This document shows, in pieces, positions 51,246 through 60,362 of a stretch of 64,000 nucleotides of DNA (the first letter of the stretch is position 1; every line of letters starts with the position of its first letter). The position numbers and the translations under genes are program-made. The notes beneath the pieces were generated by a model. The model saw only the letters and a list, made by a program, of their open reading frames with translations. It was not told where the DNA came from and ran no database searches. The DNA lies in the NCBI RefSeq assembly GCF_030053415.1, contig NZ_JASGBJ010000002.1, positions 1,178,001 through 1,242,000 of the forward strand, in the 5' to 3' direction. This DNA is from Marinobacter sp. CHS3-4 (GTDB lineage: Bacteria > Pseudomonadota > Gammaproteobacteria > Pseudomonadales > Oleiphilaceae).

Positions 51246-52726
51246 GCAACACCTCCATTAAGAGACAACGCATGACGCACCTGCTCCGCATCACTGAAAG
51301 GAATTCGTTGGGTTGCAGTTTCCTGCCAGGCTTCATGACCCTTTCCTGCAATCAACACAATGTCGCCTTCCTCAGCCATGGCAATGGCCTGACGGATGGC
51401 ATCGGCGCGATCGTGAACCACCATGGCTTTATCAGGGGCGCTGAATCCCGCCATGATCTGATCGGTGATCTGATCGGGGGCCTCACTGCGGGGGTTGTCA
51501 TCCGTCACGAATACAACGTCAGCACCCTGCTCCGCTTCCCTGGCCATTTCTGGCCGCTTGCCCGTGTCACGGTCGCCGCCACAGCCGAATACACAGATCA
51601 GCCGGCCGGAGACGTGGGGCCGCAATGCCTCAAGCGCACTGTTCAAAGCATCTGCGGTATGGGCATAGTCCACGACGACTCGCACGCCGTTAGCGCCCGT
51701 AAAGGGCTCGAGGCGACCCGGAGGCGGCACCAGACATTCCACGGCAGACTGCACACGTTCAACCGGCACACCCAGACTCAGAACAGCTGCCATAGAGGCC
51801 AAAAGGTTACTGACATTGAAGCTGCCCAGAATGGACGCAGAAAACTGGAACTGGCCCCACAAGCCGTCTACCGATGCAGAAAAGCCGGCATTGGTCTGTT
51901 CGATGCCGGTTAGCCAGATTTCCGTCTGGCTCTCGTGAAGGCTGTAACGAACACGATCACATTGGCCATCCAGCTGCTCGTATAGCTGGCGCCCGAACGG
52001 GTCGTCAAAATTGATCACCGCAAAGTGCAGCTCTTCGCGCTTGAACAACCTAGCCTTGGCCGCCCCGTATTCTTCCATCGATCCGTGATAGTCAAGATGA
52101 TCACGCGTGAGATTGGTAAATACCGCACCTGTCATGGTCAGCCCATCCACGCGCCCCTGATCAAGGGCGTGCGAAGACACTTCCATGGCGGCTGCACGTC
52201 CACCCTGGGCAAGTATGCGTGAAAGCACCCGGTTCACCTGAACCACATCCGGCGTGGTGTGTGATGCTTCCTGAAGGGCGTCCGGCATACCGTAACCGAG
52301 CGTCCCAATGACACCGCATGGTGTTCCCGTTTCTTGGAGAAGTCTGGCGATATAATGAGAGACCGATGTTTTGCCGTTGGTGCCAGTCACACCAATCACT
52401 CGCAAACGCTGGGACGGATGCTCAAAGAATCGATCTGCAATACGCCCAAGCTGGCTGCGAAGACCTACCACCGGCACGATCAGAGCACCGTTCTGCTCGT
52501 GGCATTCGTCTGCCTGAGACGATTCCAGGAGAACAACGGTCGCGCCCGCCTCGATGGCCTGTCCCACATACTGGTCAGCCGTCGTTCGCTGCCCTGAAAG
52601 CGCAACAAACGCATCTCCCGGAGACACTCGACGACTGTCAGTCGACAAACCATGAATCGTGACATCAAAGACCGACGGCACGTCCTTGATCCCCTGAAGC
52701 AATGTGCTGAGTGATGTGATGCACAT
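51242..52726 (-). CDS. murE: UDP-MurNAc-tripeptide synthetase (meso-diaminopimelate adding)
   Basis: Adds meso-diaminopimelate to UDP-MurNAc-L-Ala-D-Glu. The 494-residue protein has the ATP loop GVTGTNGKTSVSHYIA (about 112-127), a central AAMEVSSHALDQGRV and the motif DDNPRSEAP, whose DNPR sequence marks preference for diaminopimelate over lysine. ATG at 52726 is five bases after the ftsI stop, with a GGGG stretch before it; the GTG at 52744 has no ribosome site. Confidence 0.96.
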   Translation of the reverse strand: MCITSLSTLLQGIKDVPSVFDVTIHGLSTDSRRVSPGDAFVALSGQRTTADQYVGQAIEAGATVVLLESSQADECHEQNGALIVPVVGLRSQLGRIADRFFEHPSQRLRVIGVTGTNGKTSVSHYIARLLQETGTPCGVIGTLGYGMPDALQEASHTTPDVVQVNRVLSRILAQGGRAAAMEVSSHALDQGRVDGLTMTGAVFTNLTRDHLDYHGSMEEYGAAKARLFKREELHFAVINFDDPFGRQLYEQLDGQCDRVRYSLHESQTEIWLTGIEQTNAGFSASVDGLWGQFQFSASILGSFNVSNLLASMAAVLSLGVPVERVQSAVECLVPPPGRLEPFTGANGVRVVVDYAHTADALNSALEALRPHVSGRLICVFGCGGDRDTGKRPEMAREAEQGADVVFVTDDNPRSEAPDQITDQIMAGFSAPDKAMVVHDRADAIRQAIAMAEEGDIVLIAGKGHEAWQETATQRIPFSDAEQVRHALSLNGGVA

Positions 52727-52730
52727 AACG

Positions 52731-54443
52731 TTAACCCCGCTCACCAGAGGCCGGTTCAGGTTTGCCAGCCTGACCCAACTCCAGTTCCGGTTTGACGTTC
52801 AGCAGCCTGAGCGCATCACCCATAACTCTCGAGAAAACAGGCGCTGCAACTTCACCGCCGTAATACTCGCCAGACTGAGGTGCATCCACGGCCACTACCG
52901 TAACGATTCTCGGGTGATCAATGGGCGCCATGCCTGCAAAGATCGCCTTGTACTGACTGTCTTCATAGCCATCCTTGCCTACAAGATGAACGGTGCCGGT
53001 TTTACCGCCCGCACTATAAAACCCCGGCTGCGCACGGGTACCCGTGCCTCTTTCAACAACTTCACGAAGCATCTGGCGAATTTCGAAGGCCACCTGTTCC
53101 GACAGAACTCGCTGCCCAACAGGCTTGTCTCCAATTTTCAGCAGGCTCAGCGGGTAACGAATGCCACCATTGGCCAATACCATATAGGCCTGGGCCAGTT
53201 GCAGAGCATTCACGCTCATGCCATAGCCATAGGACAATGTGGCTTCCTCAACGGGTCGCCACTTCGGAGGCGCCGGCAATACACCAACCGCTTCACCCGG
53301 GAAGCCAATACCCGTCGGCTGGCCAAATCCCAGTCTGGCGTATAGGTCGCGAATCACATCACCGCCCAGATCCGTGGCAATCTTGCTGATACCCACGTTG
53401 CTGGATTTTGCGATCACGTCAGTCAGGTTGATGACGCCGTAATTACGATGATCACGAATGGTAAAACGCCCGAAACGCCGAAATCCCGGTGAAGTATCAA
53501 TCGTGCTGGACGCCTTGAATCGGCCGGACTCCAGCGCCGCAGCCATGGAAATCGGCTTCATGGTAGAACCCGGCTCGAACAGATCGGTAATTGCCTTGTT
53601 GCGGAGTCGATCGGCACTCAGCTGGCTGCGATCATTAGGGTTATAGGCACCCTGATTTACCATGGCCAGCACTTCACCGGAATCCACATCCAACATCACC
53701 AGCGTGCCGCCTCTGGCATTATGAGCGCCAACAACCGCTTTGAGTTCCCGATAGGCAAGGTACTGAAGCCGAAGATCGATGCTGAGAGAAAGGCTCTTTC
53801 CGGGCCTGGCATCACGAATCAGGGTAAGGTCCTTGATCGTTCTTCCGCGGTTATCCTTAAGAACGCGCTTTTTGCCACGCTCGCCACTCAACCACTCGTT
53901 ATAGGCGAGCTCCATGCCTTCCTGACCAGACTCGTCGATGTTGGTAAAGCCAACGACGTGGGAGGTAACTTCACCCGCCGGGTAGTAACGGCGATATTCC
54001 TGGCGACTGTATATGCCGGGCGCACCCACATCCATTACCTGCCTTGCCAACTCGGGCTGAATCTTGCGCCGCAGATAGATGAACTCTCGACCCGCGTACT
54101 TGCGAAGCCTGGCTCGCAACTGCCCTTCACGCAGGCCCAGCTGCCGGGCTACCGCGGTCAATCTTGGATCGTCAGCGTCTACCTGCGACGGATTGGCCCA
54201 GACAGTCTGAACCGGCGTACTGACCGCCAGTGATTCACCGTGCCGATCGGTAATGACACCCCGATGAGCGTCAATCTTCTCGACACGAATGGTGCGCACG
54301 TCGCCCTGCTGCCGAAGGAATTCCTGATCGACAACGTGTAGATCCACCAGACGCCAGGCCAGAACCGAAACAACCGCCAGAAAAACACCCAGAACCGTGC
54401 CGTACCGCCAGGCTTTCAGCCCCGCGATCAGTCTACGACCCAT
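52731..54443 (-). CDS. ftsI: Penicillin-binding protein 3 (septal transpeptidase FtsI)
   Basis: Cross-links septal peptidoglycan together with FtsW. The 570-residue class B PBP has one membrane anchor (about 14-34), a pedestal domain starting RGVITDRHGE, and a transpeptidase domain with PGSTMKPIS (SxxK, about 291), KSSN (about 347) and AGGKTGTVH (about 487). ATG at 54443 follows AAGGGAAG; the ORF start at 54476 has no such site. It lies between ftsL (53 bases) and murE. Confidence 0.97.
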   Translation of the reverse strand: MGRRLIAGLKAWRYGTVLGVFLAVVSVLAWRLVDLHVVDQEFLRQQGDVRTIRVEKIDAHRGVITDRHGESLAVSTPVQTVWANPSQVDADDPRLTAVARQLGLREGQLRARLRKYAGREFIYLRRKIQPELARQVMDVGAPGIYSRQEYRRYYPAGEVTSHVVGFTNIDESGQEGMELAYNEWLSGERGKKRVLKDNRGRTIKDLTLIRDARPGKSLSLSIDLRLQYLAYRELKAVVGAHNARGGTLVMLDVDSGEVLAMVNQGAYNPNDRSQLSADRLRNKAITDLFEPGSTMKPISMAAALESGRFKASSTIDTSPGFRRFGRFTIRDHRNYGVINLTDVIAKSSNVGISKIATDLGGDVIRDLYARLGFGQPTGIGFPGEAVGVLPAPPKWRPVEEATLSYGYGMSVNALQLAQAYMVLANGGIRYPLSLLKIGDKPVGQRVLSEQVAFEIRQMLREVVERGTGTRAQPGFYSAGGKTGTVHLVGKDGYEDSQYKAIFAGMAPIDHPRIVTVVAVDAPQSGEYYGGEVAAPVFSRVMGDALRLLNVKPELELGQAGKPEPASGERG

Positions 54444-54496
54444 TGTTGTCTTCCCTTTCTCGGACACTGCTCTCACCTTCCGATTGGTTGCTATTG

Positions 54497-54904
54497 CTAG
54501 CGGGAACCCACAAGCGGAGCCATCACAGGCACCAGCTCAATGTCCTGTTTACCAGGTACCGACATTCCAAATCGCTCTGACGCCAAACGCTCGACCCGGC
54601 CGTGCGCACTAAGCGCGCTTTGCTCGAGCAACAATTGACTCCACTCGCGCTGATAACCGTCGCGTTTCTCCTGCAACTCAGACAGCGTGTTAAACAGATG
54701 GCGGTTCTGGTGCGCACCGGCCACAACCCCCAGCGCCGACACCAACAACAGCGCCACCAGCACCACCGAAATGATCGCCTGTCGCTGTTGGAGAGCAACG
54801 AAGACCTGACGTGACAATCGCACTGCGGTCGACAGACCATCGCGCATACGCTGCCTGTTCAGCCTGGCCGTTTTGGATTTCGGTTCTACAGCTACGGCGC
54901 CCAT
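54497..54904 (-). CDS. ftsL: Cell division protein FtsL
   Basis: A small bitopic protein that forms a coiled coil with FtsB and activates FtsI/FtsW. It has about 40 basic cytoplasmic residues, one membrane helix (IISVVLVALLLVSALGVVAGA) and a periplasmic heptad-rich segment (LFNTLSELQEKRDGYQREWSQLLLEQ) ending MAPLVGSR. Two ATG codons are candidates: 54904 (135 residues, nine bases from GGAG) and 54910 (three bases from GGAG). The first is preferred for spacing. It follows rsmH by 36 bases. Confidence 0.93.
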   Translation of the reverse strand: MGAVAVEPKSKTARLNRQRMRDGLSTAVRLSRQVFVALQQRQAIISVVLVALLLVSALGVVAGAHQNRHLFNTLSELQEKRDGYQREWSQLLLEQSALSAHGRVERLASERFGMSVPGKQDIELVPVMAPLVGSR

Positions 54905-54940
54905 GATCATGCGCTCCTTGTCTTGCCCGTCGCCGGGCCG

Positions 54941-55906
54941 CTACCTATTTACAGAAACGCGCTCGAGCACCCGCATAACGGCGCTTCGAGCGCGAACGTT
55001 TTCATTCACTTCATCGTCATCGGCTTTCAGGGCTTTGCCCACCAATCGGAAGGCCGATGCTTCCTGCTCTGCCGTCACCGGGACGCCCTTTGGCAGCCGG
55101 GGACCGCGAGCCAGATCCCTCATAAAACGCTTCACAATTCGATCTTCGAGCGAGTGGAAGCTAATCACCACCAGTCGCCCTCCTGGCAGAAGCCTGTCGA
55201 CTGCAGACTTCAGACCCAACTCCAGGTCTTCCAGCTCACGGTTAATGAAAATCCGAATGGCCTGGAAGGTTCGCGTTGCCGGGTGCTTGTGCTTTTCTTT
55301 TTTGGGCACCGCTTCAGCGACCAGCTCCGCCAGCTCATGAGTCGTTTGAAGCGATTTCTCGGCCCTCCGCTCTACCACCAGGCGCGCGATGCGACGAGAA
55401 AACTTCTCCTCGCCGTAACGCCAGATCACATTTGCTATTTCCTTTTCTTCTGCCTCGGCCAACCACTGAGCGGCGCTGGGCGGCTGCTCTGGATTCATCC
55501 GCATATCCAGAGGCCCATTGCGCATAAAGCTGAACCCGCGCTCAGCGTCATCCAACTGAGGCGACGACACACCGAGATCCAAAAGTACCCCGTGGACCTG
55601 CTCCCAATTCTGTTGCTCAATGGCGTTGTCCAGCTCTGCAAAAGAGCCGTGAAACACTCGAAAGCGTGAATCTTCCTGCCCCAGTGCCGCTGCAGACTCA
55701 ATGGCCTGAGGATCCTTATCGATACCCAACAGCACGCCCTCTGAATTCAGCTGACCCAGAATCAACCGGCTGTGCCCGCCCCGCCCAAACGTCCCATCGA
55801 CGTAGCGACCGGAAGGGTCAGTGACCAGGAGTTCTACCGCGGAATCCAACAGGACAGAGCGGTGGCGGTACTGCTCCGCCGAACCCTCTCTGCGCCCGAC
55901 GGTCAT
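54941..55906 (-). CDS. rsmH: 16S rRNA (cytosine-1402) N4-methyltransferase
   Basis: SAM-dependent methylation of C1402 in the ribosomal P site; the 2'-O-methylation of the same nucleotide is done by RsmI, also encoded in this window (57083). The 321-residue protein starts [13 protein letters not shown], has the SAM-binding [15 protein letters not shown] (about 37-51), [15 protein letters not shown] and the C-terminal [17 protein letters not shown]. Its ATG overlaps the mraZ stop by four bases. Confidence 0.97.
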   Translation of the reverse strand: MTVGRREGSAEQYRHRSVLLDSAVELLVTDPSGRYVDGTFGRGGHSRLILGQLNSEGVLLGIDKDPQAIESAAALGQEDSRFRVFHGSFAELDNAIEQQNWEQVHGVLLDLGVSSPQLDDAERGFSFMRNGPLDMRMNPEQPPSAAQWLAEAEEKEIANVIWRYGEEKFSRRIARLVVERRAEKSLQTTHELAELVAEAVPKKEKHKHPATRTFQAIRIFINRELEDLELGLKSAVDRLLPGGRLVVISFHSLEDRIVKRFMRDLARGPRLPKGVPVTAEQEASAFRLVGKALKADDDEVNENVRARSAVMRVLERVSVNR

Positions 55907-56355
55907 AGAGACAGTGCCTCCATCTCTGGCGGCATCTCGTCTTCGCCATCAGATTCATCCAGCCACTGGAACCAGCGCTCTTCGCTCCAAAGCTCCATCT
56001 TCTTGCCCTGCCCGATCAGCATCAGCTTTTTTTCAAGCCGGGCGTAACTGCGCAGCGTTGGCGGAACCAGAATGCGGCCGGCGGAATCCAGCTCCAATGG
56101 CGTGGCATGGCCCAGCAGCAGTCTCTGCAGGCGCCGTGCGGCTTTGTTCATGTTGGGCAAGGCTTCTATTTGTGGCCTCAGCGCTTCCCACTGAGGTTCC
56201 GGATACACCAGAAGGCAGCGCTCCTCATCAGCATTGGCCGTCAATACAATGCGCCCACCACAAGCATGCGCGAGCTCTTCGCGCACCTTGGCGGGGATCG
56301 CCAGGCGACCCTTCGCATCCATATTGATGGCATGACTGCCAAGAAAGTTGCTCAT
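55903..56355 (-). CDS. mraZ: Transcriptional regulator MraZ
   Basis: DNA-binding repressor of its own dcw operon in E. coli; the same role is inferred. The 150-residue protein has two AbrB-like swapped-hairpin domains, each with the DxxGR motif: [14 protein letters not shown] (about 12-25) and [14 protein letters not shown] (about 89-102). The ATG at 56355 follows AAGAGCG. Four GTGG(G/T) boxes spaced exactly ten bases apart and a good sigma-70 promoter lie immediately upstream. It is the first gene of the cluster that ends at lpxC. Confidence 0.97.
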   Translation of the reverse strand: MSNFLGSHAINMDAKGRLAIPAKVREELAHACGGRIVLTANADEERCLLVYPEPQWEALRPQIEALPNMNKAARRLQRLLLGHATPLELDSAGRILVPPTLRSYARLEKKLMLIGQGKKMELWSEERWFQWLDESDGEDEMPPEMEALSL

Positions 56356-56380
56356 TCGCTCTTATTCCGGGGTTCAGAAA

Positions 56381-56415
56381 CCACAAAAAACCACTAGAAA
56401 CCACTTTTTCCCACT
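56381..56415 (-). promoter_or_regulatory. MraZ operator: four direct repeats
   Basis: On the plus strand CCAC begins at 56381, 56391, 56401 and 56411, exactly one helical turn apart. Read on the minus strand they are GTGGG, GTGGT, GTGGT, GTGGT with five-base spacers, matching the repeated TGGG-type boxes bound by MraZ in E. coli. They lie between the predicted -10 box and the mraZ start codon. Confidence 0.85.
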
Positions 56416-56422
56416 AATGCAC

Positions 56423-56451
56423 ACTATAGGAACACGCAATTGACAATGCAA
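56423..56451 (-). promoter_or_regulatory. Sigma-70 promoter of mraZ and the dcw cluster
   Basis: On the minus strand TTGCAT (56446-56451) and TATAGT (56423-56428) are separated by 17 bases. The expected start near 56416 would place the four MraZ boxes at the first transcribed bases. Confidence 0.72.
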
Positions 56452-56673
56452 GCAGCAAAATCAGCGCAGCACTGGCAAAAGTTTCTTTAATGACAAGGAG
56501 TTACAACGAGTGGCATGAAGGATTGCTCAGGTTTTCCATAAGAAAAACCCAAAAATCAAGAACCTGCAGATAAAACTGCATATGACAAGTAAGGAGTAAG
56601 ATTAATTCGCTATAAGAAGGTGGTTTTGATATTTCTAGGATGCAGTCGTAACAGGACAAAGGAAGTAAAAAAA
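56452..56673. other. A/T-rich spacer between the mraZ promoter and rnpB
   Basis: About 220 bases with clearly more A and T than the rest of the window. A short minus-strand frame (56501-56716) overlaps rnpB and is not credible. No gene, strong hairpin or repeat is supported beyond the T-run that ends rnpB at 56667-56673. Confidence 0.5.
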
Positions 56674-57024
56674 GAGCTCGCCGATAAGCCGGGTTCTGTC
56701 TTGGACAGTCATTCATCTAGGGCCTGCGTTGCCACAGGCCTCAAGCGACCTACCCGAATCCAGCGCGGGCCGCGCCATTGGATTCCTATTTGGTCTTGCT
56801 CCAGGTGGGGTTTACCATCGCCGTGAACTGTTGCCAGTCACGCGGTGCGCTCTTACCGCACCTTTTCACCCTTACCGGTGACCGCAAGCGGCCACTTAGG
56901 CGGTTTCCTTTCTGCTGCACTTTCCGTCGGCTCACGCCGCCCAGGCGTTACCTGGCACCTTGCCCTGTGGAGCCCGGACTTTCCTCCCCCGGTAAACCGG
57001 CGGCGACTGTCTGGCGAGCTCGGG
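56667..57024 (-). ncRNA. rnpB: RNase P RNA (type A) with T-run terminator
   Basis: The RNA subunit that cuts 5' leaders from tRNA precursors. The mature part is about 56674-57021. On the minus strand it begins GAGCTCGCCAGACAGTCGCC and contains the conserved GGGGGAGGAAAGTCCGGGCTCC, then the AGGGTGAAAAGGTGCGGTAAGAG-type core, and ends with ACAGAACCCGGCTTATC. The first nine bases (57013-57021) and the last nine (56674-56682) are complementary and form helix P1. Seven T follow directly at 56667-56673. It lies between rsmI and mraZ as in pseudomonads, and has its own promoter. Confidence 0.97.
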
Positions 57025-57028
57025 CGAG

Positions 57029-57057
57029 ACGATACGTCAGGGCGCCTTTACAGGCAA
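57029..57057 (-). promoter_or_regulatory. Sigma-70 promoter of rnpB
   Basis: TTGCCT (57052-57057) and TATCGT (57029-57034) on the minus strand with a 17-base spacer. The predicted start, seven or eight bases after the -10 box, coincides with the 5' end of helix P1. Confidence 0.7.
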
Positions 57058-57082
57058 GCAAAACCAGAGGCGACGTAAGGAA

Positions 57083-57934
57083 TCAGGCCTCCTTCAATGA
57101 CAATGCTCGCTGGTAGAGATCGTTTTTACTTTTGCCCGTTATGTCAGCCACGATTTTGGCAACCTTCTTCACTGGAAGCTCTGGCAGTAACAATTTCAGC
57201 AGCCGGTCTGCCTCCTCCATACCTTCGTCCGCCGCGTCTTTGACAGCACCCGCCACCATGATCACAAACTCCCCCCGACTGCCGTGTGGATCTTGCCTGA
57301 GTGACTGAAGCACTTCGGAAGCAGCACCGGAATAGAAGGTTTCAAAGGTTTTGGTCAGCTCCCGGGCAATCACCAGCTCCCGGTCAGCGCCCATAACCTC
57401 GGCAATATCGGCTACCGAATCCAGAATCCGATGGGGGGATTCGTAAAACACCAGGGTGGCGGATTCTGAAACGAGACGCTCCAGGATAGCGCAGCGCCCG
57501 CCTTTTTTGGCGGGCAAAAACCCTTCGAACGCGAATCGGTCTGTTGGAAGCCCCGCTGCGCAGAGTGCAGAAATGATGGCACTGGGTCCCGGAACCGGAG
57601 AGACCTGGAGACCTCGTCGGCGAGCCTCGCGAACTAGTACGAATCCGGGATCTGATATCAGCGGCGTGCCGGCATCGGATATCAGCGCGATATCCTCGCC
57701 GCTCTCCAGCTTACTGAGCAGCTGCTGAGCACGATCACGCTCATTGTGATCATGCAGAGCCATCATTCGGGTATCCACCCCAAGCGCCTGCAAAAGCCGC
57801 CCGCTATGCCGGGTATCTTCGGCCGCAATCAGAGAAACGCTGGACAGCACAGCAATGGCTCTGGCGGAAATATCCTCCAGATTACCAATTGGTGTCGCCA
57901 CTATATAAAGAATACCGCTGGTTTCCGTGTTCAC
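57083..57934 (-). CDS. rsmI: 16S rRNA (cytidine-1402) 2'-O-methyltransferase
   Basis: Completes the m4Cm1402 modification together with RsmH. The 283-residue protein opens with LYIVATPIGNLEDIS, and has AEDTRHSGRLL, LISDAGTPLISDPG (SAM site, about 83-96), VSPVPGPSAIISALCAAGLPTDRFAFEGFLP and ATLVFYESPHR. A helical C-terminal part follows (about 220-283). It is divergent from lpoA, and the rnpB promoter lies just after its stop. Confidence 0.97.
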   Translation of the reverse strand: MNTETSGILYIVATPIGNLEDISARAIAVLSSVSLIAAEDTRHSGRLLQALGVDTRMMALHDHNERDRAQQLLSKLESGEDIALISDAGTPLISDPGFVLVREARRRGLQVSPVPGPSAIISALCAAGLPTDRFAFEGFLPAKKGGRCAILERLVSESATLVFYESPHRILDSVADIAEVMGADRELVIARELTKTFETFYSGAASEVLQSLRQDPHGSRGEFVIMVAGAVKDAADEGMEEADRLLKLLLPELPVKKVAKIVADITGKSKNDLYQRALSLKEA

Positions 57935-58077
57935 TTGCGCCTCTCGCCGCCTGATCCGATGACATTGCCGTCATGTGAAACTGATTGGGAACTGGTAAAC
58001 TTGCCTCTGCCCTGGCGCATGATGCAGCCGATCCTATGGCACAACAAGCGTATTTACCGGAGTTTTGCGAGCCACCC

Positions 58078-59967
58078 ATGACTATAGACAGATCCCAGCC
58101 TGTTCATTGCCGTTTATCTGCCGCTGTGGTGGCTTTAGTGCTGCTAGTGTCCGGTTGCGCCAGCGTCAACCTGAACTCATTCAGCGCCCCCACATCACAG
58201 GAAGCCCTGAGCGCCGCCGCTGGCGAATCAGATCGCGCGCTTGCGACAGACTATCTGCTGCGAGAGGCTGACCGTTTCGTCGCCAGAAAACAACCTGCGG
58301 CCGCCAGAACCATCCTTCAAAGCGACCAGCTTTCAGGTCTCACCGGGAAGAACCTCCAGGAGCAGCAACTGTTATCGATGGAGGCCGCCGTTGCTCTCGA
58401 GGACTCGGACTGGTCTCAGCAGATTGCTTCTGACATCAAACCTGCGCAGTTTCTGAACTACAGCAGAAGCCAATTGAGCCGGGTTGCTGACCTTCAAGTC
58501 AATGTGTATCAGTTGGCAAATCTCCGATTACAGGCAGCCATGACACTCATTTTGCTGGCCGAATCCGACACCAGCGCGGATGTTCAGTCACTGCACGATC
58601 GAATCTGGGAGAATCTGAGACAGACACCGGACGGTGCCCTGGCGCGAGAAACAGGAACCGCGATTGGCTACGAATCTCAGGGTTGGCTGGAACTGGCCAG
58701 CGTGTTGCGCGACAGCGAACTGACGGTGGAAGAACAAGGACGAGCCATTCGCCGCTGGCAAAGCAACTGGCCGGGGCACCCCGCCGTAGAGACACTACCC
58801 GAAGACCTGCGCCTGATCGCAAACCTGGCTGACAGTCGCCCGGAGAAAATCGCCCTCGCATTGCCATTGAGCGGACCACTGGCCAGCGCTGGCGCCGCGA
58901 TCAGAGACGGATTTTTCGCCGCCTATTTTGAAGACAGTGCCAACGACCCTTCCAAAGTCAGCATTCAGGTAGTAGACACATCCGACCGTCGTTTTGATGA
59001 CCTCTACCGCGAGCTCGTCGCAGAGGACTACGACCTGATTGTCGGCCCACTTGAAAAAGACGCGCTGTCTACACTGGCAAAAACGGATTCTTTGCCTGTA
59101 TCTGTATTGGGATTGAATTACCTGCCGGAGGGTGTTTCTGCGCCGTCTGGCCTTTACCAGTATGGGCTATCTGCAGAAGACGAAGCGCGCCAGATTGCGG
59201 ACCGGATGATTGACAAAGAGGTAAAGCAGATCCTCGCCCTCATCCCCATGGGCAACTGGGGTGACCGCCTTGAGAAAGCGCTTCTGAAACGCCTCACCGA
59301 TCAGGGCGGCCTTGCACTGAACATTGAGCGTTACTTCCGTGAAGACAACCTGAGAGCCGTCACAGCGGACCTGCTCGGAGTGACGGTTTCCAGAGAACGA
59401 GCCATTGATGTGGAACGTACCGCCGGCATTGATGTGGAGTTCGAGCCCAGACGGCGGCAAGACGCTGATGGCATTGTGATGGTGGCCGAACCAACGATTG
59501 CCAGGCAATTCAAACCGCTTTTCGCTTTCTATTTTGGCGGTGACTTACCGGTCTATTCTCCGTCGATGGTCTACGAGGGCAACCCTGACCCGTCTCGCGA
59601 CAGAGACCTGAACGGCGTTACATTTACCGATACCCCCTGGACGCTGGGCGAAGAAAACGACTTCCGCCAGACCGCACAGCAGGCTATGCCAGAAGTAGGC
59701 GGCCAGATAGGTCGCCTTTTTGCCATGGGCGCAGATGCCTGGACACTCAGTAATCGGCTGTCACTGCTCCGATACATGAACGATGCCTTTGTGGACGGAC
59801 AGACTGGCCGGCTTACCATGGACACTCAGGGCAGCGTTCATCGCGAGCAACTCTGGGCAAGATTTGAGAACGGCACACCCAACCTACTGGCGTCCGAGCC
59901 GCGGCCGGGAACACCTGCGGATGAAGCGGTTAATATTGAAGAATTGCTAGAGACCCGATCTGACTGA
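58078..59967 (+). CDS. lpoA: Penicillin-binding protein activator LpoA
   Basis: Outer-membrane lipoprotein that reaches through the wall to stimulate PBP1A. From the ATG at 58078 the signal peptide ends in the lipobox LVSGC (Cys27). The N-terminal half (about 45-250) is helical and TPR-like; the C-terminal half (about 255-605) resembles periplasmic binding proteins, with IALALPLSGPLASAGAAIRDGFFAAYF and LIVGPLEKDALSTLA. The product is 629 residues. In-frame ATGs at 57985 and 58036 would make an oversized signal peptide. It starts the plus-strand lpoA-yraN-diaA group. Confidence 0.94.
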   Translation: MTIDRSQPVHCRLSAAVVALVLLVSGCASVNLNSFSAPTSQEALSAAAGESDRALATDYLLREADRFVARKQPAAARTILQSDQLSGLTGKNLQEQQLLSMEAAVALEDSDWSQQIASDIKPAQFLNYSRSQLSRVADLQVNVYQLANLRLQAAMTLILLAESDTSADVQSLHDRIWENLRQTPDGALARETGTAIGYESQGWLELASVLRDSELTVEEQGRAIRRWQSNWPGHPAVETLPEDLRLIANLADSRPEKIALALPLSGPLASAGAAIRDGFFAAYFEDSANDPSKVSIQVVDTSDRRFDDLYRELVAEDYDLIVGPLEKDALSTLAKTDSLPVSVLGLNYLPEGVSAPSGLYQYGLSAEDEARQIADRMIDKEVKQILALIPMGNWGDRLEKALLKRLTDQGGLALNIERYFREDNLRAVTADLLGVTVSRERAIDVERTAGIDVEFEPRRRQDADGIVMVAEPTIARQFKPLFAFYFGGDLPVYSPSMVYEGNPDPSRDRDLNGVTFTDTPWTLGEENDFRQTAQQAMPEVGGQIGRLFAMGADAWTLSNRLSLLRYMNDAFVDGQTGRLTMDTQGSVHREQLWARFENGTPNLLASEPRPGTPADEAVNIEELLETRSD

Positions 59968-59981
59968 CAAGACGCTCTGCT

Positions 59982-60359
59982 ATGGACGGCAAACAAATAA
60001 CGCGAAAAGCAGCCGGTGATCACGCCGAGGGCGTCGCCGCACGCTACCTCGCCAGCAAAGGCGTGCAGATACTGGAGAGGAACGTTTTTAATCGGGGCGG
60101 AGAGATAGACCTGATTGGCCGCGACTCTGGGGGCTGCCTGGTATTTTTTGAAGTTCGCTACAGAGGGGCTGGCAGCTTTTCTGGCGCGGCGGAATCAATT
60201 ACAGCAGTTAAACAGAAGCGCCTGATGAACGCAGTACAGTTCTATCTTCATCGGCGCAAATTGTGGGACACCGACTGCCGCATCGACGTGGTCGCCGTTG
60301 CGCCGGGGGTGAGAAAAAAATATCGGATACAATGGATTAAAAATGCGATCCAGGCCTGA
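59982..60359 (+). CDS. yraN: YraN/UPF0102 family endonuclease-like protein
   Basis: A 125-residue protein of the UPF0102 family, with a restriction-endonuclease-like fold. Visible are GDHAEGVAARYLASKGVQILERN, then the GGEIDLIGRD and VFFEVRYRG segments that supply the Asp and Glu of a PD-(D/E)xK-type site. In this copy the position after EV reads R instead of the usual K, as is common in the family. The biological role is not established. It lies 14 bases after lpoA and three before diaA. Confidence 0.93.
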   Translation: MDGKQITRKAAGDHAEGVAARYLASKGVQILERNVFNRGGEIDLIGRDSGGCLVFFEVRYRGAGSFSGAAESITAVKQKRLMNAVQFYLHRRKLWDTDCRIDVVAVAPGVRKKYRIQWIKNAIQA

Positions 60360-60362
60360 CCT

